This document shows positions 22,407 through 32,516 of a DNA stretch of 64,000 bases, piece by piece; position 1 is the first letter of the stretch, and each line of letters begins with the position of its first letter. Position numbers and translations under genes: made by a program. Under the pieces are notes generated by a model that saw only the letters and a list, made by a program, of their open reading frames with translations, was not told where the DNA came from and searched no databases. Location of the stretch: assembly GCF_900116405.1 (NCBI RefSeq), contig NZ_FPAQ01000020.1:1-64000 (forward strand), in the 5' to 3' direction. The DNA is from Halomonas saccharevitans (GTDB lineage Bacteria; Pseudomonadota; Gammaproteobacteria; Pseudomonadales; Halomonadaceae).

Positions 22407-22655
22407 GGGCTCGCTCGCCTGAATCTGCAGTGGAAAGACGGCCGCCTCGGCGGCGCGGAAAAGGCTGCCATTGTAGCGAAACGCGACCGCAGCGACCATC
22501 CTCCCCCTCTCCGCGAGGCAGGCGACATCAGGGATCACTCCCCGCTCGGCCTCCCAGTGCGTGGTGATCGCCATGGCAATGACCGCTCATTGGGAACTGA
22601 TGCGGGCGGCCTTCCTCGAGGAGGCCCAGCCTTGGCACGCCCGTCGCCATCGAAA
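22407..22655. other. Gap between prfB and fadL: no gene seen
   Basis: About 310 bases separate the prfB start from the fadL stop. Apart from the fadL terminator at 22656-22676 and a possible prfB -10 (TACAAT on the minus strand, 22475-22470), nothing was recognised. In-frame extension of the first prfB frame through this gap has no family support. Confidence 0.5.
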
Positions 22656-22676
22656 ACCCCGGCCAGTGGCCGGGGT
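22656..22676 (-). terminator. Terminator of the fadL-type gene
   Basis: Stem ACCCCGGCC / GGCCGGGGT with a 3-nt loop; on the minus strand it is followed by TTTTCG. It lies 40 bases after the fadL stop. Confidence 0.85.
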
Positions 22677-22716
22677 CGCGGGGTCATGCAGAAAGATCGT
22701 GCAGGAGGGGCCGCGC

Positions 22717-24084
22717 CTAGAAGCGGTAGTCCAGCGAGAGGGCGAAGACGTCGGCCTCCACCTCGTAGGTGCCGTTCAGGCTCCCTTTGGTTGCGTTCTC
22801 TTCCTTGCTGCCGTCCTGGTCAATATCTCCATCGTCGGCGAAGACGTGCATATAGCCGGCGGTGATGCCGAGTTCGGGCGTGGGCATCCAGGTGGCGCCG
22901 AAGGTCGCCCACTGGCGGTCGGCATCCGGCACCCGCGGGGTGCGGAACTCGGCACTCGGCACCGGGCTCTCGTCGACGCCCAGGCCGGCACGCAGCAGCC
23001 ACTGCTGGTTCAAGGCGTAGTCGGCGCCCACCGAGAAGGCCCAGGTATCGTTCCAGTTCTCGGTGGTCGAACTAGGCTTGCTGCCATCCTCGAACTCTAC
23101 GGTCAGCTCGTCGAAGCTGCTCCACTCTGTCCACTCGGCGTTGGCCATCAGCGCCAGCCGATCGGTCAGCTGGTGATAGACGCCCAGATTCAGGTTGGCG
23201 GGCGTGGTGATCTCGGCGGTACCGCCGCCATCCCGCAAGTCGCCACCTGCCTGAGCGCCAGCCAGGACTCGTTGGCCGGCGGCATTATCCGAACTGTAAT
23301 CGACCTCACCCTCCAGGGTCAGGTCGATCTCGGAGCGATAGCTCGCGCCCAGCCGGGTCTTGTCGGTGACCTGGAAGAGCGCGCCCAGGGTATAGCCATA
23401 GCCCCAGTCATCGCCGGTGACCTCGGCGAATCCGTCAGCATTACCGATGGCGCTCGGCTGAAGGGAACCCTGCCGAGCTCCCAGCGCACCGAGGTCGATA
23501 TTGTTGGAGAGCGTCGCGTCGGCATACTGCGCCCGCAGGCCAACGGCCAGGTTGAGGCGCTCGGTGGCCCGGTAGTTAAGCGTCGGCTGGAAGTCGATGG
23601 TCTTCAACTCGGTCTCCACGGCGTGGTAGCGGCCGATCCAGTCCTCGTCGTACTTGGTGGAGAGCCCGTAGGGCGCGTAGATGGCCAGGCCCAGGTCGAA
23701 CCGCTCGTTGAGCTGCATCTTGGCGGCGAAGCTCGGCACCGTGGCCGTTTCGCCGCCCTGACGAGAACCGCCTCGATCGTAATCGACATTGCCGAGACCG
23801 GGAATGGAACGACTAGAGGCTTCTGCACCCTGAAGCTCGAAGGTGGCATCGATATAGGCCACCCCGCCGGCCACCTGGTTGCCGTCGATGTTGCCGATGG
23901 CGGCCGGATTGTAGGCCATGAAGCTGACGTCCTCGGCACCGGCGGTGGCGTTGGATAGGGCGTTGGCGAGGGTCTTGGCGCTCTGCTCACGCACCTGGAA
24001 GCCGGAGGCGGCCGCCTGGCCGGCGATCAGCGCCGTGGAGGCAAGGGCGATGGCGAGGGTGAGCCGATTGACGTTGTTGGACAT
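22717..24084 (-). CDS. fadL: FadL-type outer membrane long-chain fatty acid transporter
   Basis: Outer membrane beta-barrel of the FadL/TodX family, 455 residues. The signal peptide is about 30 residues (LTLAIALASTALIAGQAAA) and the mature chain begins SGFQVREQSAKTLANALS with the family NPA motif in MAYNPAAIG, the N-terminal hatch. The C-terminus ends FALSLDYRF, with the terminal Phe required for barrel assembly. The ATG at 24084 is preceded by AAGGGATG; a start four codons earlier is possible. Divergent from the merR gene. Two PsrA-like boxes lie upstream. Substrate by family: long-chain fatty acids or other hydrophobics. Confidence 0.9.
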   Translation of the reverse strand: MSNNVNRLTLAIALASTALIAGQAAASGFQVREQSAKTLANALSNATAGAEDVSFMAYNPAAIGNIDGNQVAGGVAYIDATFELQGAEASSRSIPGLGNVDYDRGGSRQGGETATVPSFAAKMQLNERFDLGLAIYAPYGLSTKYDEDWIGRYHAVETELKTIDFQPTLNYRATERLNLAVGLRAQYADATLSNNIDLGALGARQGSLQPSAIGNADGFAEVTGDDWGYGYTLGALFQVTDKTRLGASYRSEIDLTLEGEVDYSSDNAAGQRVLAGAQAGGDLRDGGGTAEITTPANLNLGVYHQLTDRLALMANAEWTEWSSFDELTVEFEDGSKPSSTTENWNDTWAFSVGADYALNQQWLLRAGLGVDESPVPSAEFRTPRVPDADRQWATFGATWMPTPELGITAGYMHVFADDGDIDQDGSKEENATKGSLNGTYEVEADVFALSLDYRF

Positions 24085-24183
24085 ATGGCGAGGCATCCCT
24101 TTCTGATGGATCGTTGTTGTCGTTTTGCCGCGGGGCGGTCACGTGCCGTCAGTGTTCGCGCATCTGCCGTCGGTGATCAAGCC

Positions 24184-24197
24184 CAAACGACCGTTTT
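24184..24197. promoter_or_regulatory. PsrA-like box 1 upstream of fadL
   Basis: CAAACGACCGTTTT fits (G/C)AAAC-N4-GTTT(G/C), the half-site pattern described for the fatty-acid-responsive repressor PsrA of Pseudomonas, except for the last base. It lies about 100 bases upstream of the fadL start. Confidence 0.4.
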
Positions 24198-24223
24198 AAA
24201 ACAAAATCTGCTAATACTTTAGT

Positions 24224-24237
24224 CGAACGAACGTTTC
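24224..24237. promoter_or_regulatory. PsrA-like box 2 upstream of fadL
   Basis: On the minus strand GAAACGTTCGTTCG, again AAAC-N4-GTT with one mismatch, about 36 bases from box 1 (start to end of sites). The AT-rich stretch between the boxes probably holds the fadL promoter. Confidence 0.35.
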
Positions 24238-24303
24238 ATTTCTTTATCTTTCATCCACTTATCCGCTTGACGCTCGCCAGGGTCCGTAGGATGCCATTGC
24301 CCC

Positions 24304-24335
24304 TTGACCTTTGGGTTACCCAAAGGTTTTACACT
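24304..24335 (+). promoter_or_regulatory. MerR-type promoter and operator of the merR-copA operon
   Basis: -35 TTGACC (24304-24309) and -10 TACACT (24330-24335) are separated by 20 bp, the over-long spacer typical of MerR-activated promoters. The spacer is filled by a perfect dyad, ACCTTTGGGT-T-ACCCAAAGGT (24307-24327). The ACCTT...AAGGT ends resemble CueR operators. It is just upstream of the merR-type gene, so autoregulation is likely. Confidence 0.85.
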
Positions 24336-24365
24336 CGCGTCATGACATCCACTGGAGAACCCTCG

Positions 24366-24809
24366 ATGAAGGTCAGCGAACTCGCCCGCCAGGCCGGCGT
24401 CACCGCCGAGACCGTTCGTCACTACACCCGTGAGGGGCTGCTGACCCCCGAGCGCCATCCCGATAACGGCTACCAGCTATTCGGCCAGCAGGACCTGGCG
24501 CGGCTGCGCTTCATTCAGCGCGCCCGCACCCTGGGCTTCGGCGTGGCTGAGATCCGCGACATCCTCGAGCATGCCGATCATGGCGACTCGCCCTGCCCCA
24601 TGGTGCGCGACCTGCTGGCCAGTCGGCTGCCCCAGATCCGCGGACGCATCGCCGAGCTGGAGGCGCTCGCCACGCGCATGGAGCAGGCCCTCGCGGCCTG
24701 GGAGGAGATGCCCGACGGCACGCCGGACGGACACAGCCTCTGCCGCCTGATCGAGAGCTTTCCCGAACCGCTCAATGCCGACGTCGACGCCGGCAAGGAG
24801 ACCCGATGA
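24366..24809 (+). CDS. MerR family metal-responsive regulator of copA
   Basis: 147 residues. The winged [23 protein letters not shown] is typical of CueR/ZntR-type regulators, followed by the dimerisation helix. Cys77 (DSPCPMV) aligns with the position that is Ser in Cu(I) sensors such as CueR and Cys in Zn/Cd/Pb sensors. The C-terminal metal loop is short, with only His123 and Cys126 instead of the usual Cys pair. ATG at 24366 follows CTGGAG. It overlaps copA by 4 bases (ATGA), so it most likely controls that copper ATPase from the promoter at 24304-24335. Metal specificity is therefore uncertain. Confidence 0.88.
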   Translation: MKVSELARQAGVTAETVRHYTREGLLTPERHPDNGYQLFGQQDLARLRFIQRARTLGFGVAEIRDILEHADHGDSPCPMVRDLLASRLPQIRGRIAELEALATRMEQALAAWEEMPDGTPDGHSLCRLIESFPEPLNADVDAGKETR

Positions 24810-27640
24810 ACGCCAGACACACCCTCGAGCGCCGGGTGCCCGGCATGAACTGCCAGGGCTGCGTGGCCACGATGCGTCGCGCCATCCAGGCCCAGGACGC
24901 CGACGCCGAGGTTACCGGCACCCCCGCCGAAAAACGCCTCGAGGTCGCCACCCGGCTGACCGGCGACGCCCTGGATCAGGCACTGGCAGACGCCGGCTAT
25001 CCGGCGGCCAACGAGGCGCCGGCCGAGCGTCAGCATCACGAGCGCCACGTTCCGGGCATGAGCTGCCAGGGCTGTGTCGGTCGGATGCGCAAGGCGATCC
25101 AGGCACGCGACGCCGAGGCCGACGTCACCGGCACACCGGCCGAACGGCGCCTCGAGATCACCACGGCGCTCTCGGCGATCGAGCTGGACGAGACCCTGAT
25201 TGACGCCGGCTACCCGCCCGGTGAAGACGAGGCTTCCGACGAAACGGATGACCCCGACGAGGCCGAGACACCCGAAGACGCCGAGTCGGCGGAGCCCCGG
25301 GCATCCGGCGACGCACCGAGTGATGAACCTGGTGGTGAGACGGATAGTGAGAAGAGGCCGACCACCCGGCGCCTTTCCATCAGCGACATGACCTGCGCCA
25401 GCTGCGTGAAGAGCGTCCAGCAGGCCATCGAGCAGACGCCCGGGGTGGTCAGCGCGGAGGTGAACTTCGGCACCCATACCGCCGAGGTGCGCGGCAGCGC
25501 CGACCCGGAGGCCCTGATCCGCGCCGTTGAGGACGTGGGCTACGGCGCCGAGCCCATCGTCGACATGCGCGAGGCGGAAGCGGCTCGTGCCCGCAAGGAC
25601 GAGCAGACCTATCGCCAGCGCCTCAGGGGCAGCCTGCTGTCGCTGGCGCTCGCCGTGCCGTTGATGGCCAGCATGTTCGTCTATCACCCCCAGCCGGTAG
25701 GCGGCGGACGCCTCTACTGGCTGGCGATCGGCCTGCTGACGCTGGCCGTGATGGCCTATCCGGGACGCCACTTCTTCGTCAACGCCTGGAAGAACTTCCG
25801 CCACCATCAGGCCAATATGGACACCCTGATCGCCATGGGCACCGGCACCGCCTGGCTCTACTCCATGGCGGTGGTGGCCGTCGGCCCTTGGCTGCCGGAG
25901 GTGGCCCGGGGCATCTACTTCGAAGCCTCGGCGATGGTCATCGGCCTGGTGTTGCTGGGCAACGCCCTGGAGCTGCGTGCTCGCGGGCGCACCAGCGAGG
26001 CCTTGAAGCGTCTGCTCGACCTGCAGAGCCGCACCGCCCGGGTGATCCGCGACGGCAAGGAGCGCGAGGTCGACATCGACGAGGTGCGCCAGGGCGACCA
26101 TATCCGCGTGCGCCCCGGCGAGCGCCTGCCGGTGGACGGCGAGGTGACCGAGGGGCAGAGCCACATCGACGAGTCGATGCTTACCGGCGAGCCGGTGCCC
26201 GTGGCCAAGGGCGAAGGCGACGAGGTGAGCGCCGGCACCGTCAACGGCAAGGGCGGCCTGGTCTACCGGGCCACCCGGGTCGGGGCGAACACGCGCCTCG
26301 GCCAGATCACCGAACAGGTGGCCAGCGCCCAGGCCTCCCGCCCGCCCATTGGCCAGCTGGCCGACAGGGTATCGAGTGTCTTCGTGCCCTCGGTGATGAT
26401 CATCGCCGTGATCACCGCGCTCGCCTGGTTCAACGTTGGTGCCGAGCCGCGGGTGATCCACATGCTGGTCACCGCCACCACGGTGCTGATCATCGCCTGC
26501 CCCTGCGCGCTGGGGCTAGCCACGCCGATCTCCACCATGATCGGGGTCGGCAAGGCCGCCGAGCACGGCGTGCTGGTGCGCCATGGCGACGCCCTGCAGA
26601 CCGCCAGCAGGCTCTCCACCCTGGTGGTGGACAAGACCGGCACCCTCACCGAGGGCAAGCCCCGGGTCACCGAGGCCCATGTGTTGACCGACGCGGGCTT
26701 CGAGGGCGACGAACAGGCGGTACTGGGCCTGGTCGCGGCCCTGGAGCGCGGCTCCGAGCACCCCCTGGCCGAGGCGCTGATGGCTCACGCCGAGGAGCAA
26801 GGCGCCGAGCCCGGCGAGATCACCGACTTCGACACCGTCACCGGCGGCGGCATCACGGCAACGACCGGTGATGGCCGGCCGCTGCTGCTGGGAAACGCCC
26901 GGCTGCTGGAGGAGGCCGGCGTCACGCTGGACGCCGGTCGCGAGATCGCCGGCAGTCTCGAGGAGAAGGCGCGCACCGTGGTCTATCTCGCCGTGGACGG
27001 CCGGCTCGCCGCGATCTTCGGCATCAGCGATCCCCTGCGCCACGACACCCGCGAGGCGGTGAAGCGCCTGCAGGCCGACGGCCTGACGGTGGTGATGCTG
27101 ACCGGTGACAACGAGCACACCGCCGCCGCCATCGCCCGGGAGGTGGGCATCGACGACTTCCGCGCCGGCCTGCTGCCCGAGGACAAGCTCGACGAGATCA
27201 GCCGCCGCCAGGCCCAGGGCGAGGTGGTCGGCATGGTCGGCGACGGCATCAACGACGCCCCGGCGCTGGCCCGCGCCGACGTGGGCTTCGCCATCGGCCA
27301 GGGCACCGACGTGGCCATCGAGAGCGCCGGCATCACCCTAGTGCGCGGCTCGCTGCACGGCGTGGCCGCCGCCATCGAGATCAGCCGGGCGACGCTTGCC
27401 AACATCAAGCAGAACCTGGTGGGCGCCTTCGGCTACAACGTGCTGGGCATCCCCATCGCCGCCGGGGTGATCTACCCCGTCACCGGCACCCTGCTCTCGC
27501 CGATGATCGCCGGCGCCGCCATGTCGCTCTCCTCGATCACCGTGGTGAGCAACGCCAACCGGCTGCGCCTGTTCCGCCCCGCCGCCGAGGTCCGTGGCGA
27601 TACACAGGACAGCGGCTCGAAGCAGGAGGACGCACGATGA
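24806..27640 (+). CDS. copA: Cu(I)-exporting P1B-type ATPase CopA with three metal-binding domains
   Basis: 944 residues. Three heavy-metal-associated domains precede the membrane part: Cys16/Cys19 and Cys87/Cys90, both in GM(N/S)CQGC, and Cys197/Cys200 in DMTCASC. The first two are near-duplicates, and a very acidic linker of about 50 residues (137-186) separates them from the third. Transport motifs are complete: [11 protein letters not shown] in helix 6, phosphorylated Asp in [26 protein letters not shown] and [10 protein letters not shown]. Late helices carry FGYN and MSLSS, the Cu(I) selectivity residues. It expels cytoplasmic Cu(I) to the periplasm. Confidence 0.95.
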   Translation: MNARHTLERRVPGMNCQGCVATMRRAIQAQDADAEVTGTPAEKRLEVATRLTGDALDQALADAGYPAANEAPAERQHHERHVPGMSCQGCVGRMRKAIQARDAEADVTGTPAERRLEITTALSAIELDETLIDAGYPPGEDEASDETDDPDEAETPEDAESAEPRASGDAPSDEPGGETDSEKRPTTRRLSISDMTCASCVKSVQQAIEQTPGVVSAEVNFGTHTAEVRGSADPEALIRAVEDVGYGAEPIVDMREAEAARARKDEQTYRQRLRGSLLSLALAVPLMASMFVYHPQPVGGGRLYWLAIGLLTLAVMAYPGRHFFVNAWKNFRHHQANMDTLIAMGTGTAWLYSMAVVAVGPWLPEVARGIYFEASAMVIGLVLLGNALELRARGRTSEALKRLLDLQSRTARVIRDGKEREVDIDEVRQGDHIRVRPGERLPVDGEVTEGQSHIDESMLTGEPVPVAKGEGDEVSAGTVNGKGGLVYRATRVGANTRLGQITEQVASAQASRPPIGQLADRVSSVFVPSVMIIAVITALAWFNVGAEPRVIHMLVTATTVLIIACPCALGLATPISTMIGVGKAAEHGVLVRHGDALQTASRLSTLVVDKTGTLTEGKPRVTEAHVLTDAGFEGDEQAVLGLVAALERGSEHPLAEALMAHAEEQGAEPGEITDFDTVTGGGITATTGDGRPLLLGNARLLEEAGVTLDAGREIAGSLEEKARTVVYLAVDGRLAAIFGISDPLRHDTREAVKRLQADGLTVVMLTGDNEHTAAAIAREVGIDDFRAGLLPEDKLDEISRRQAQGEVVGMVGDGINDAPALARADVGFAIGQGTDVAIESAGITLVRGSLHGVAAAIEISRATLANIKQNLVGAFGYNVLGIPIAAGVIYPVTGTLLSPMIAGAAMSLSSITVVSNANRLRLFRPAAEVRGDTQDSGSKQEDAR

Positions 27641-27711
27641 GCTGGATCGTCAATCTCGCCGGCCTGGCCCTGATCGCCCTGATCGCCTGGTGGTTCTGGG
27701 CGGCCGGCTAG
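27637..27711 (+). CDS. 24-residue single-helix membrane peptide after copA
   Basis: ATG at 27637 overlaps the copA stop codon (ATGA), with AGGAGG ten bases upstream, so the frame is translationally coupled. The product is [20 protein letters not shown] plus four residues, one predicted membrane helix. From memory, similar strings begin membrane-anchored cupredoxin-domain proteins encoded after copA in Pseudomonas relatives. Here the stop comes right after the anchor and no cupredoxin domain follows before the terminator. It could be a remnant or a genuine small partner of CopA. Confidence 0.6.
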   Translation: MSWIVNLAGLALIALIAWWFWAAG

Positions 27712-27733
27712 GTGTGGCCAAACGCAAAAAAAA

Positions 27734-27764
27734 CGGCGACCGGAGCTCTGTGCTCCGGTCGCCG
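27734..27764 (-). terminator. Terminator of the tor operon, shared with the copA operon
   Basis: Perfect 13-bp stem CGGCGACCGGAGC / GCTCCGGTCGCCG with a 5-nt loop. On the minus strand it is followed by eight T residues, so it is a strong terminator for torD. It may also stop copA transcripts, though there is no U tract in that direction. Confidence 0.92.
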
Positions 27765-27786
27765 TCGTAACACGTCATGGTCGAGG

Positions 27787-28485
27787 CTAGAGCGCCTCAC
27801 GCAGGGTCTCGAGGTAGGCGGCCGTCAGCGCCAGCACGGCCGGGTAGAAGTCGCTGGCGGTGGTCGGCGCAGCGCTGCGCTCGACGAGGCGGGGAAGCCA
27901 AAGGCAGAGCTCCTCGGCGAGGAAGCCGCGGGTATCGAGGCGCAGCGCCTCGCTACTCCCTACCTCCTCCCCTTCGCCTTTCGCCTCGGATAGGCTCAGG
28001 AGGCGGCGGGCCAGATAGTCGAGCATGATCGCCAGGTGGTCGGCAGGTTCGCCCACCTCGCGGCGAACCGCATAGCCTGCCTCGGCGAGGCGCGCCTCCA
28101 TGCGCTCGGCCGCGGCCCCGTGGAAGCGCCCAGCTTCGTCGGCATACAGCGAGGCGTAGGGCGGCGCGCCGCTGCGCGCATCGGCCAGGAACAGCTCGGC
28201 GAAATCGGCGGCGAGCTCCAGCTGCGGCGTGGTGAACATCACCAGCTGCGACAGGGCGCGGTCGACCCGCGCCACCTCGTCTACAAGGCCATGCTCATCG
28301 CGCAGCAGGTTCAAGAGCGGCTGCGCCTCGCCCCGGCGATAGCGGGCAAGCGTCGCCTCATCCAGCTCGGCGCTGAGTAGCGTGGCGAACCAACCGCAAA
28401 GCAGGCTCTCCGATCCCCAGATGGCCGACCAGTCGGCCGGCTCCACCGTTTGCTCCGAGGGTGCGGGCGTCGTCCGCTGGTTCAT
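27787..28485 (-). CDS. torD: TorD-family chaperone for TMAO reductase
   Basis: 232 residues, all-helical redox enzyme maturation chaperone. [17 protein letters not shown] and [17 protein letters not shown] are the conserved TorD core. It binds the Tat signal of TorA in the cytoplasm while the molybdenum cofactor is inserted. Its start overlaps the torA stop by 4 bases (ATGA), supporting paired function. A short acidic insert ([14 protein letters not shown]) is present in the C-terminal half. Confidence 0.9.
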   Translation of the reverse strand: MNQRTTPAPSEQTVEPADWSAIWGSESLLCGWFATLLSAELDEATLARYRRGEAQPLLNLLRDEHGLVDEVARVDRALSQLVMFTTPQLELAADFAELFLADARSGAPPYASLYADEAGRFHGAAAERMEARLAEAGYAVRREVGEPADHLAIMLDYLARRLLSLSEAKGEGEEVGSSEALRLDTRGFLAEELCLWLPRLVERSAAPTTASDFYPAVLALTAAYLETLREAL

Positions 28486-30989
28486 ACGTCCACCGTGGCC
28501 GGTCCGCCGAAGGCGGTCACCGCCGGCGCCTCGCCCTCGAAACGCTCGATCTCGACCACGCAGGTGTTGGCGCTCGGCGCCTGGGCAAGCTTCGAGGTGC
28601 CCACATCCATGGTCAGGGTGTTGGGGTCGCCGTACGTATCCAGCGCGCCGATCTCCGGACCCACCGGGCCGTACCAGGCGCCCTCCTGGATGCGCACCAC
28701 GCCGCTCGGGAAGTCGTCGGAGACCACCGCACCCGCCAGCAGCTGGCCGCGATCGTTATAAACGCGTACCAGATCGCCATCCAGGATCCCGCGCGCCTCG
28801 GCGTCCTCGGGGCCGATGAAGATCGGCTCACGTCCCTGCACCGCGTAGGTGGCGCGCAGCTCTTCGGATTCGCACATCTGGGAGTGCAGCCGCTTGTCGG
28901 GGTGCACCGACTGCAGCCACAGCGGGTAGCGATCGGAGCCGGGGCCGCCGTGGGAGCGCTCGACCTTCTCCATCCAGGTCGGGTGGGCCTGGCAATCGTC
29001 GTACTCGTAGCGCCCGATCTTGCGGCTGGAGATCTCGATGAAGCCGGAGGGCGTACCCAGCGCGTTTACCTCGGGCGCCTGGCGGAAGTCCGCGTGGCGT
29101 ACCCAGTTCTCGCCGGGTCCGAAGTCGACGTAGCCCTCTTTCCAGAAGGTCGCGAAGTCGGGCATCGGCGAAGTCGGCTCATCGCCCCCGGGCGCGGCGC
29201 TCAGCGCCGTGTTCGCCTCGCGACACTCGTCGTAAAGCTTCTTGACCCAGCCCATCTCGTCCAGCTCCTGGCGGTACTCCTCGTCGCGCCCGAAGCGCCG
29301 GCACAGGTCGGTGAAGATGTCGAAGTCGCTGCGCGAGTGGAACAGCGGGTCCACCAGCTTGTGCATGGCCAGCACGCCGCGGTTGGAGTAGGAGCCGTAG
29401 ACGTCGAGGTCGTTGCGCTCGAACTGCGTGCAGGCCGGCAGCACCAGGTCGGAGAAGCGGCAGGTCGCGTTCCAGGCGTAGTCGATGGTGACCACGGTCT
29501 CGAGCTTGCGGAAGGCCTGCTTCATGCGGTTGTGATCCTGGTGGTGATGCCAGGGGTTACAGCCGCTGAAGACGCACATGCGAATGTCGGGAAACACCAC
29601 CTCGCTGCCGTTGTACTGGATCTTCTCCCCGGGGTTGAGCAGGCAGTCGATCCAGCGCGCCACGGGAATGGTCGAGGCCGCACCCTGGAAATCGGTGTTG
29701 TCGTGCTCGGGCGTCTTGCCGGCATCCACGTTGCGCGGAAAGGCGCCCGGCGCGCTGGCCCCCGAGGAGGGCACGCCGATAGAGCTGTAGTGGTGGCCAT
29801 AGCTCACGCCGCCGCCGGGCAGGCCGATTTGGCCCAGCATGGTGGCCAGCACCGCGCCCATCCAGTAGGGCTGCTCGCCGTGCTGCTGGCGCTGGATCGC
29901 CCAGCCGAACAGCAGCTGGGTGCGATCGGCCGCCAGCAGCCGTGCGAAGTCGCGAATCTGCTCGGCGGGAACGCCGCAGATCGGCGCGGCCCACTCCGGC
30001 GTCTTGGCCTCGCCGTCGTTGCCCTCGCCCTGGACATAGGCGATGAAGTCGTCGAAGCCCAGGGCGTAGGCGTCGATGAACGCCTGGCTGTAGAGCTCCT
30101 CGTTATAGAGGGTGTGCGCCATGGCCAGCATGAAGGCCACGTCGGTCATCGGGTTGAGGTAGAGCTGCTCGCAGCCCAGGTAGTTCTGGGTCTTGGTGCG
30201 CACCGGATCCACGCTGATCACCCGAATGCTGCCGTCGGCCACCTTGTCCTTGAGCTGCTCCAGGTAGGCGTAGGACTCGTGAGTCTCGCAGTTCCAGCCC
30301 ACCTGCAGGTTCTTGTAGGGATCGTTGGCCCACAGCACCACGGTCTTGCTGTTCTCAAGGATCAGCGGCCAGGAGGTGCCCTGGCTGTAGACCTCGGTGG
30401 AACCGAGCACGTAGGGGAGGATGACCTGCCCGGCGCCGGTGGAGTAGTCCCCCACCTTCTTGACGAAGTGGCCGTGCATCGCCACCGCCCGCTGCATGTG
30501 GTTGCCGCAGCTGTGCACCTGGCCGGTCTGGCGCCAGCCGGTCGCACCGGCGTAGAGCGCCCAGGGGCCGTAGACGGTCTGGGTGCGCTCCAGCTCCTCG
30601 TGGAAGAGGTCCAGCGCGGCGTCCCAGGTCAGGCGCACGAAGCGGTTGTCGCCGCGGGTGGTGCGGTCGGCGTCCTGGCGATGCTTGAGCCACTCCAGCC
30701 GGGCCATCGGATAGCGGATGCGCGAAGGGTTGTAGATCAGCCCCTTGATGCCGTTGAGCATCTCGGTGGGGTGGCGGTCGGCGCCGAACGGCTTGATCTC
30801 GGCCACCTTGCCGCCCTTGACCAGGGCGTTCAGTGCGCCCCAGTGGGAACCGGACGTCTTCCAGACGCCCAACCCGACCTCGGCCTCCTCGGCGGCGACC
30901 GCCGAGGAGGCGAGCAGCCCTGGGCCGATCAGCGAGGCGGCGGATCCTGCCATCGCCCCCTTGAGGAAACTTCTGCGGCTAATAGTCAT
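28482..30989 (-). CDS. torA: Trimethylamine-N-oxide reductase TorA (Tat-exported molybdoenzyme)
   Basis: 835 residues. The Tat signal is SRRSFLKG near the N-terminus followed by a hydrophobic stretch and an Ala-rich cleavage region. The bis-MGD site includes [11 protein letters not shown], where Ser183 is the expected Mo ligand, and the C-terminal dinucleotide-binding domain contains [10 protein letters not shown]. There is no N-terminal Fe-S Cys cluster, typical of the TorA/DMSO reductase group. It accepts electrons from the pentaheme TorC and reduces TMAO in the periplasm. The ATG at 30989 has AAGGAG and matches the Tat start; upstream codons overlap torC. Confidence 0.95.
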   Translation of the reverse strand: MTISRRSFLKGAMAGSAASLIGPGLLASSAVAAEEAEVGLGVWKTSGSHWGALNALVKGGKVAEIKPFGADRHPTEMLNGIKGLIYNPSRIRYPMARLEWLKHRQDADRTTRGDNRFVRLTWDAALDLFHEELERTQTVYGPWALYAGATGWRQTGQVHSCGNHMQRAVAMHGHFVKKVGDYSTGAGQVILPYVLGSTEVYSQGTSWPLILENSKTVVLWANDPYKNLQVGWNCETHESYAYLEQLKDKVADGSIRVISVDPVRTKTQNYLGCEQLYLNPMTDVAFMLAMAHTLYNEELYSQAFIDAYALGFDDFIAYVQGEGNDGEAKTPEWAAPICGVPAEQIRDFARLLAADRTQLLFGWAIQRQQHGEQPYWMGAVLATMLGQIGLPGGGVSYGHHYSSIGVPSSGASAPGAFPRNVDAGKTPEHDNTDFQGAASTIPVARWIDCLLNPGEKIQYNGSEVVFPDIRMCVFSGCNPWHHHQDHNRMKQAFRKLETVVTIDYAWNATCRFSDLVLPACTQFERNDLDVYGSYSNRGVLAMHKLVDPLFHSRSDFDIFTDLCRRFGRDEEYRQELDEMGWVKKLYDECREANTALSAAPGGDEPTSPMPDFATFWKEGYVDFGPGENWVRHADFRQAPEVNALGTPSGFIEISSRKIGRYEYDDCQAHPTWMEKVERSHGGPGSDRYPLWLQSVHPDKRLHSQMCESEELRATYAVQGREPIFIGPEDAEARGILDGDLVRVYNDRGQLLAGAVVSDDFPSGVVRIQEGAWYGPVGPEIGALDTYGDPNTLTMDVGTSKLAQAPSANTCVVEIERFEGEAPAVTAFGGPATVDV

Positions 30990-31008
30990 GAGAGCTCCTT
31001 GGGCGGAC

Positions 31009-32193
31009 TCAGTGGGCAGCGTCGACGAAGTCGGAGGAGTGCATCTGGAGGTACTTGAGCACCAGTTCCTGCGTGGGCGCACTCATGTTGGTGAACCCCA
31101 CCATCCCCGAGAACATGGCCGGCCAGGTGTTGGCATCGAAATGCTCGGGCGCAGGCTCGGTATGGCAGACGCTGCAGGCGTCGCGGTAGGTCTGTCCGGC
31201 GGTCTCCCAGAGCGCCTCGCGGTTGCCCAGGTAGGCCCCCTTCTCGGCCCACAGCGTCACCGACACCTGGCCCCAGGGCAGGCCGGTCAGCTCGTCGACG
31301 ACATCGCTCTGATGCGTCTCGATCATTGCTCCGTCCTGGGCGATGTCCTTGTCGAGCACGGCGCTGCTGATGTTCTGGCCGAAGTCCTCGTAGAGCACGC
31401 GCCCGAAGCCCTTCTCCTTGCGCCAAGCGGCGATCTCGAGCTTCACGCTCTCGCCCTGGGTCTCGAGCACATTGACCTCGGTCGCTACCTGCAGCACGCC
31501 CGCCTGCTCGGTGCGCTCGGCATCGGTGTAAAGATCCACGGACTTGGCGCTGTAGTAGGTCTCCCCCTCGTCCAGGCTGACCGAGGTCGCCTCGCGGACC
31601 AGGCCGGCGAGCAGGGGATCGACGCTGCCCATCTGCTGGGGCAGCTGATGGGCGATGCCCTTGTGGCAGTCCACGCAGCTCTGGCCGCGCTCCGCGGCAG
31701 GCTCCATGAAGCGCCGCGCCTCGTCGCTCATCTCGCTCCAGTCCATGCTGTCGTAGTCATGGCAGTTGCGGCACTCCTGGGAGCCGTTGGCCTTGAAGCG
31801 GGCCCACTCGTGCTGCGCCAGCTCGAGGCGCTTGGCCTCGAACTTCTCGGGGGTATCGATAGTGCCGAAGATGGCGCCCCACACCTCCTTGCTGGCCTGC
31901 ATCTTGCGCGCGATCTTGTCGGTCCAGTTGTGGGGGACGTGACAGTCGGAGCAGATCGCGCGAACGCCGGAGCGGTTCGACCAGTGCACCGTCTGCTGCA
32001 GCTCCTGATAGACGTTGTTCTCCATCTCGTGGCAGCTGACGCAGAACTTCTCCGTGTTGGTCACCTCCATCGCGGTGTTGAAGCCGCCCCAGAAGATGAT
32101 GCCCGCCAGGAAACTGACGATGATGATGACCCCCAGGCTGATGTGCACGGGGGGGCGTTTCAGCGTATTCCACAGCGCCGCTATGATCTTCAT
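31009..32193 (-). CDS. torC: Pentaheme c-type cytochrome TorC
   Basis: 394 residues. One N-terminal membrane anchor ([20 protein letters not shown]), then a NapC/NirT-type tetraheme domain with CVSCH, CSDCH, CRNCH and CVDCH, then a long C-terminal domain carrying a fifth site, CSVCH. The fifth heme and the extra domain distinguish TorC from NapC. It passes electrons from menaquinol or ubiquinol to TorA. It is 19 bases upstream of torA. Confidence 0.95.
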   Translation of the reverse strand: MKIIAALWNTLKRPPVHISLGVIIIVSFLAGIIFWGGFNTAMEVTNTEKFCVSCHEMENNVYQELQQTVHWSNRSGVRAICSDCHVPHNWTDKIARKMQASKEVWGAIFGTIDTPEKFEAKRLELAQHEWARFKANGSQECRNCHDYDSMDWSEMSDEARRFMEPAAERGQSCVDCHKGIAHQLPQQMGSVDPLLAGLVREATSVSLDEGETYYSAKSVDLYTDAERTEQAGVLQVATEVNVLETQGESVKLEIAAWRKEKGFGRVLYEDFGQNISSAVLDKDIAQDGAMIETHQSDVVDELTGLPWGQVSVTLWAEKGAYLGNREALWETAGQTYRDACSVCHTEPAPEHFDANTWPAMFSGMVGFTNMSAPTQELVLKYLQMHSSDFVDAAH

Positions 32194-32223
32194 GTCTCTT
32201 CTCGCTCGACTGATTCGTGAGGG

Positions 32224-32406
32224 TTAACCGCCATGCCCGGGCGGGCCCAGCACGAAGATCTGCAACATCCACACCACGAAGCCATAGCCGACTACTACCG
32301 CAATGGTCAGGAGTGGAACCACCACCGCCGTCACAAACAGGAAGGCAAGCCACTCGCGCCGCTTGCCGCTGGAACGGGTCTCGCCCTGATCGTTGGCCTC
32401 ACCCAT
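32224..32406 (-). CDS. torE: TorE/NapE-type small membrane protein
   Basis: 60 residues with one long membrane helix (WLAFLFVTAVVVPLLTIAVV) and the family ending FVLGPPGHGG. ATG at 32406 has GGAGGGC upstream; the longer in-frame ORF lacks one. First gene of torE-torC-torA-torD. The role of TorE/NapE proteins in these electron-transfer clusters is unclear. No torS/torT/torR regulators are in the window. Confidence 0.88.
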   Translation of the reverse strand: MGEANDQGETRSSGKRREWLAFLFVTAVVVPLLTIAVVVGYGFVVWMLQIFVLGPPGHGG

Positions 32407-32495
32407 ATCGCCCTCCTTGAAGGTCTTGTCGTGCCCTTGGCGCCGTCGTGGCTCGAGACGAGCCATCGGACGGAAATCACGACGCCTGGGTTACC

Positions 32496-32516
32496 GTGTT
32501 AATGGTGTCTTAACAC
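32496..32516. promoter_or_regulatory. Inverted repeat upstream of torE
   Basis: GTGTTAA (32496-32502) and TTAACAC (32510-32516) form a perfect inverted repeat with a 7-bp spacer, about 90 bases upstream of torE, in an otherwise GC-rich region. It is a plausible operator or promoter element for the tor genes. It does not match a regulator I can name with confidence. The rest of the 32407-32725 gap holds a 9-bp GC hairpin (32650-32673) and no gene. Confidence 0.45.

Noticed and set aside
22407-22574. N-terminal extension of RF2 from an ATG at 22574
   Set aside because: The family start MLETNAIHN lies at 22406, and the extra 56 residues have no counterpart in RF2.
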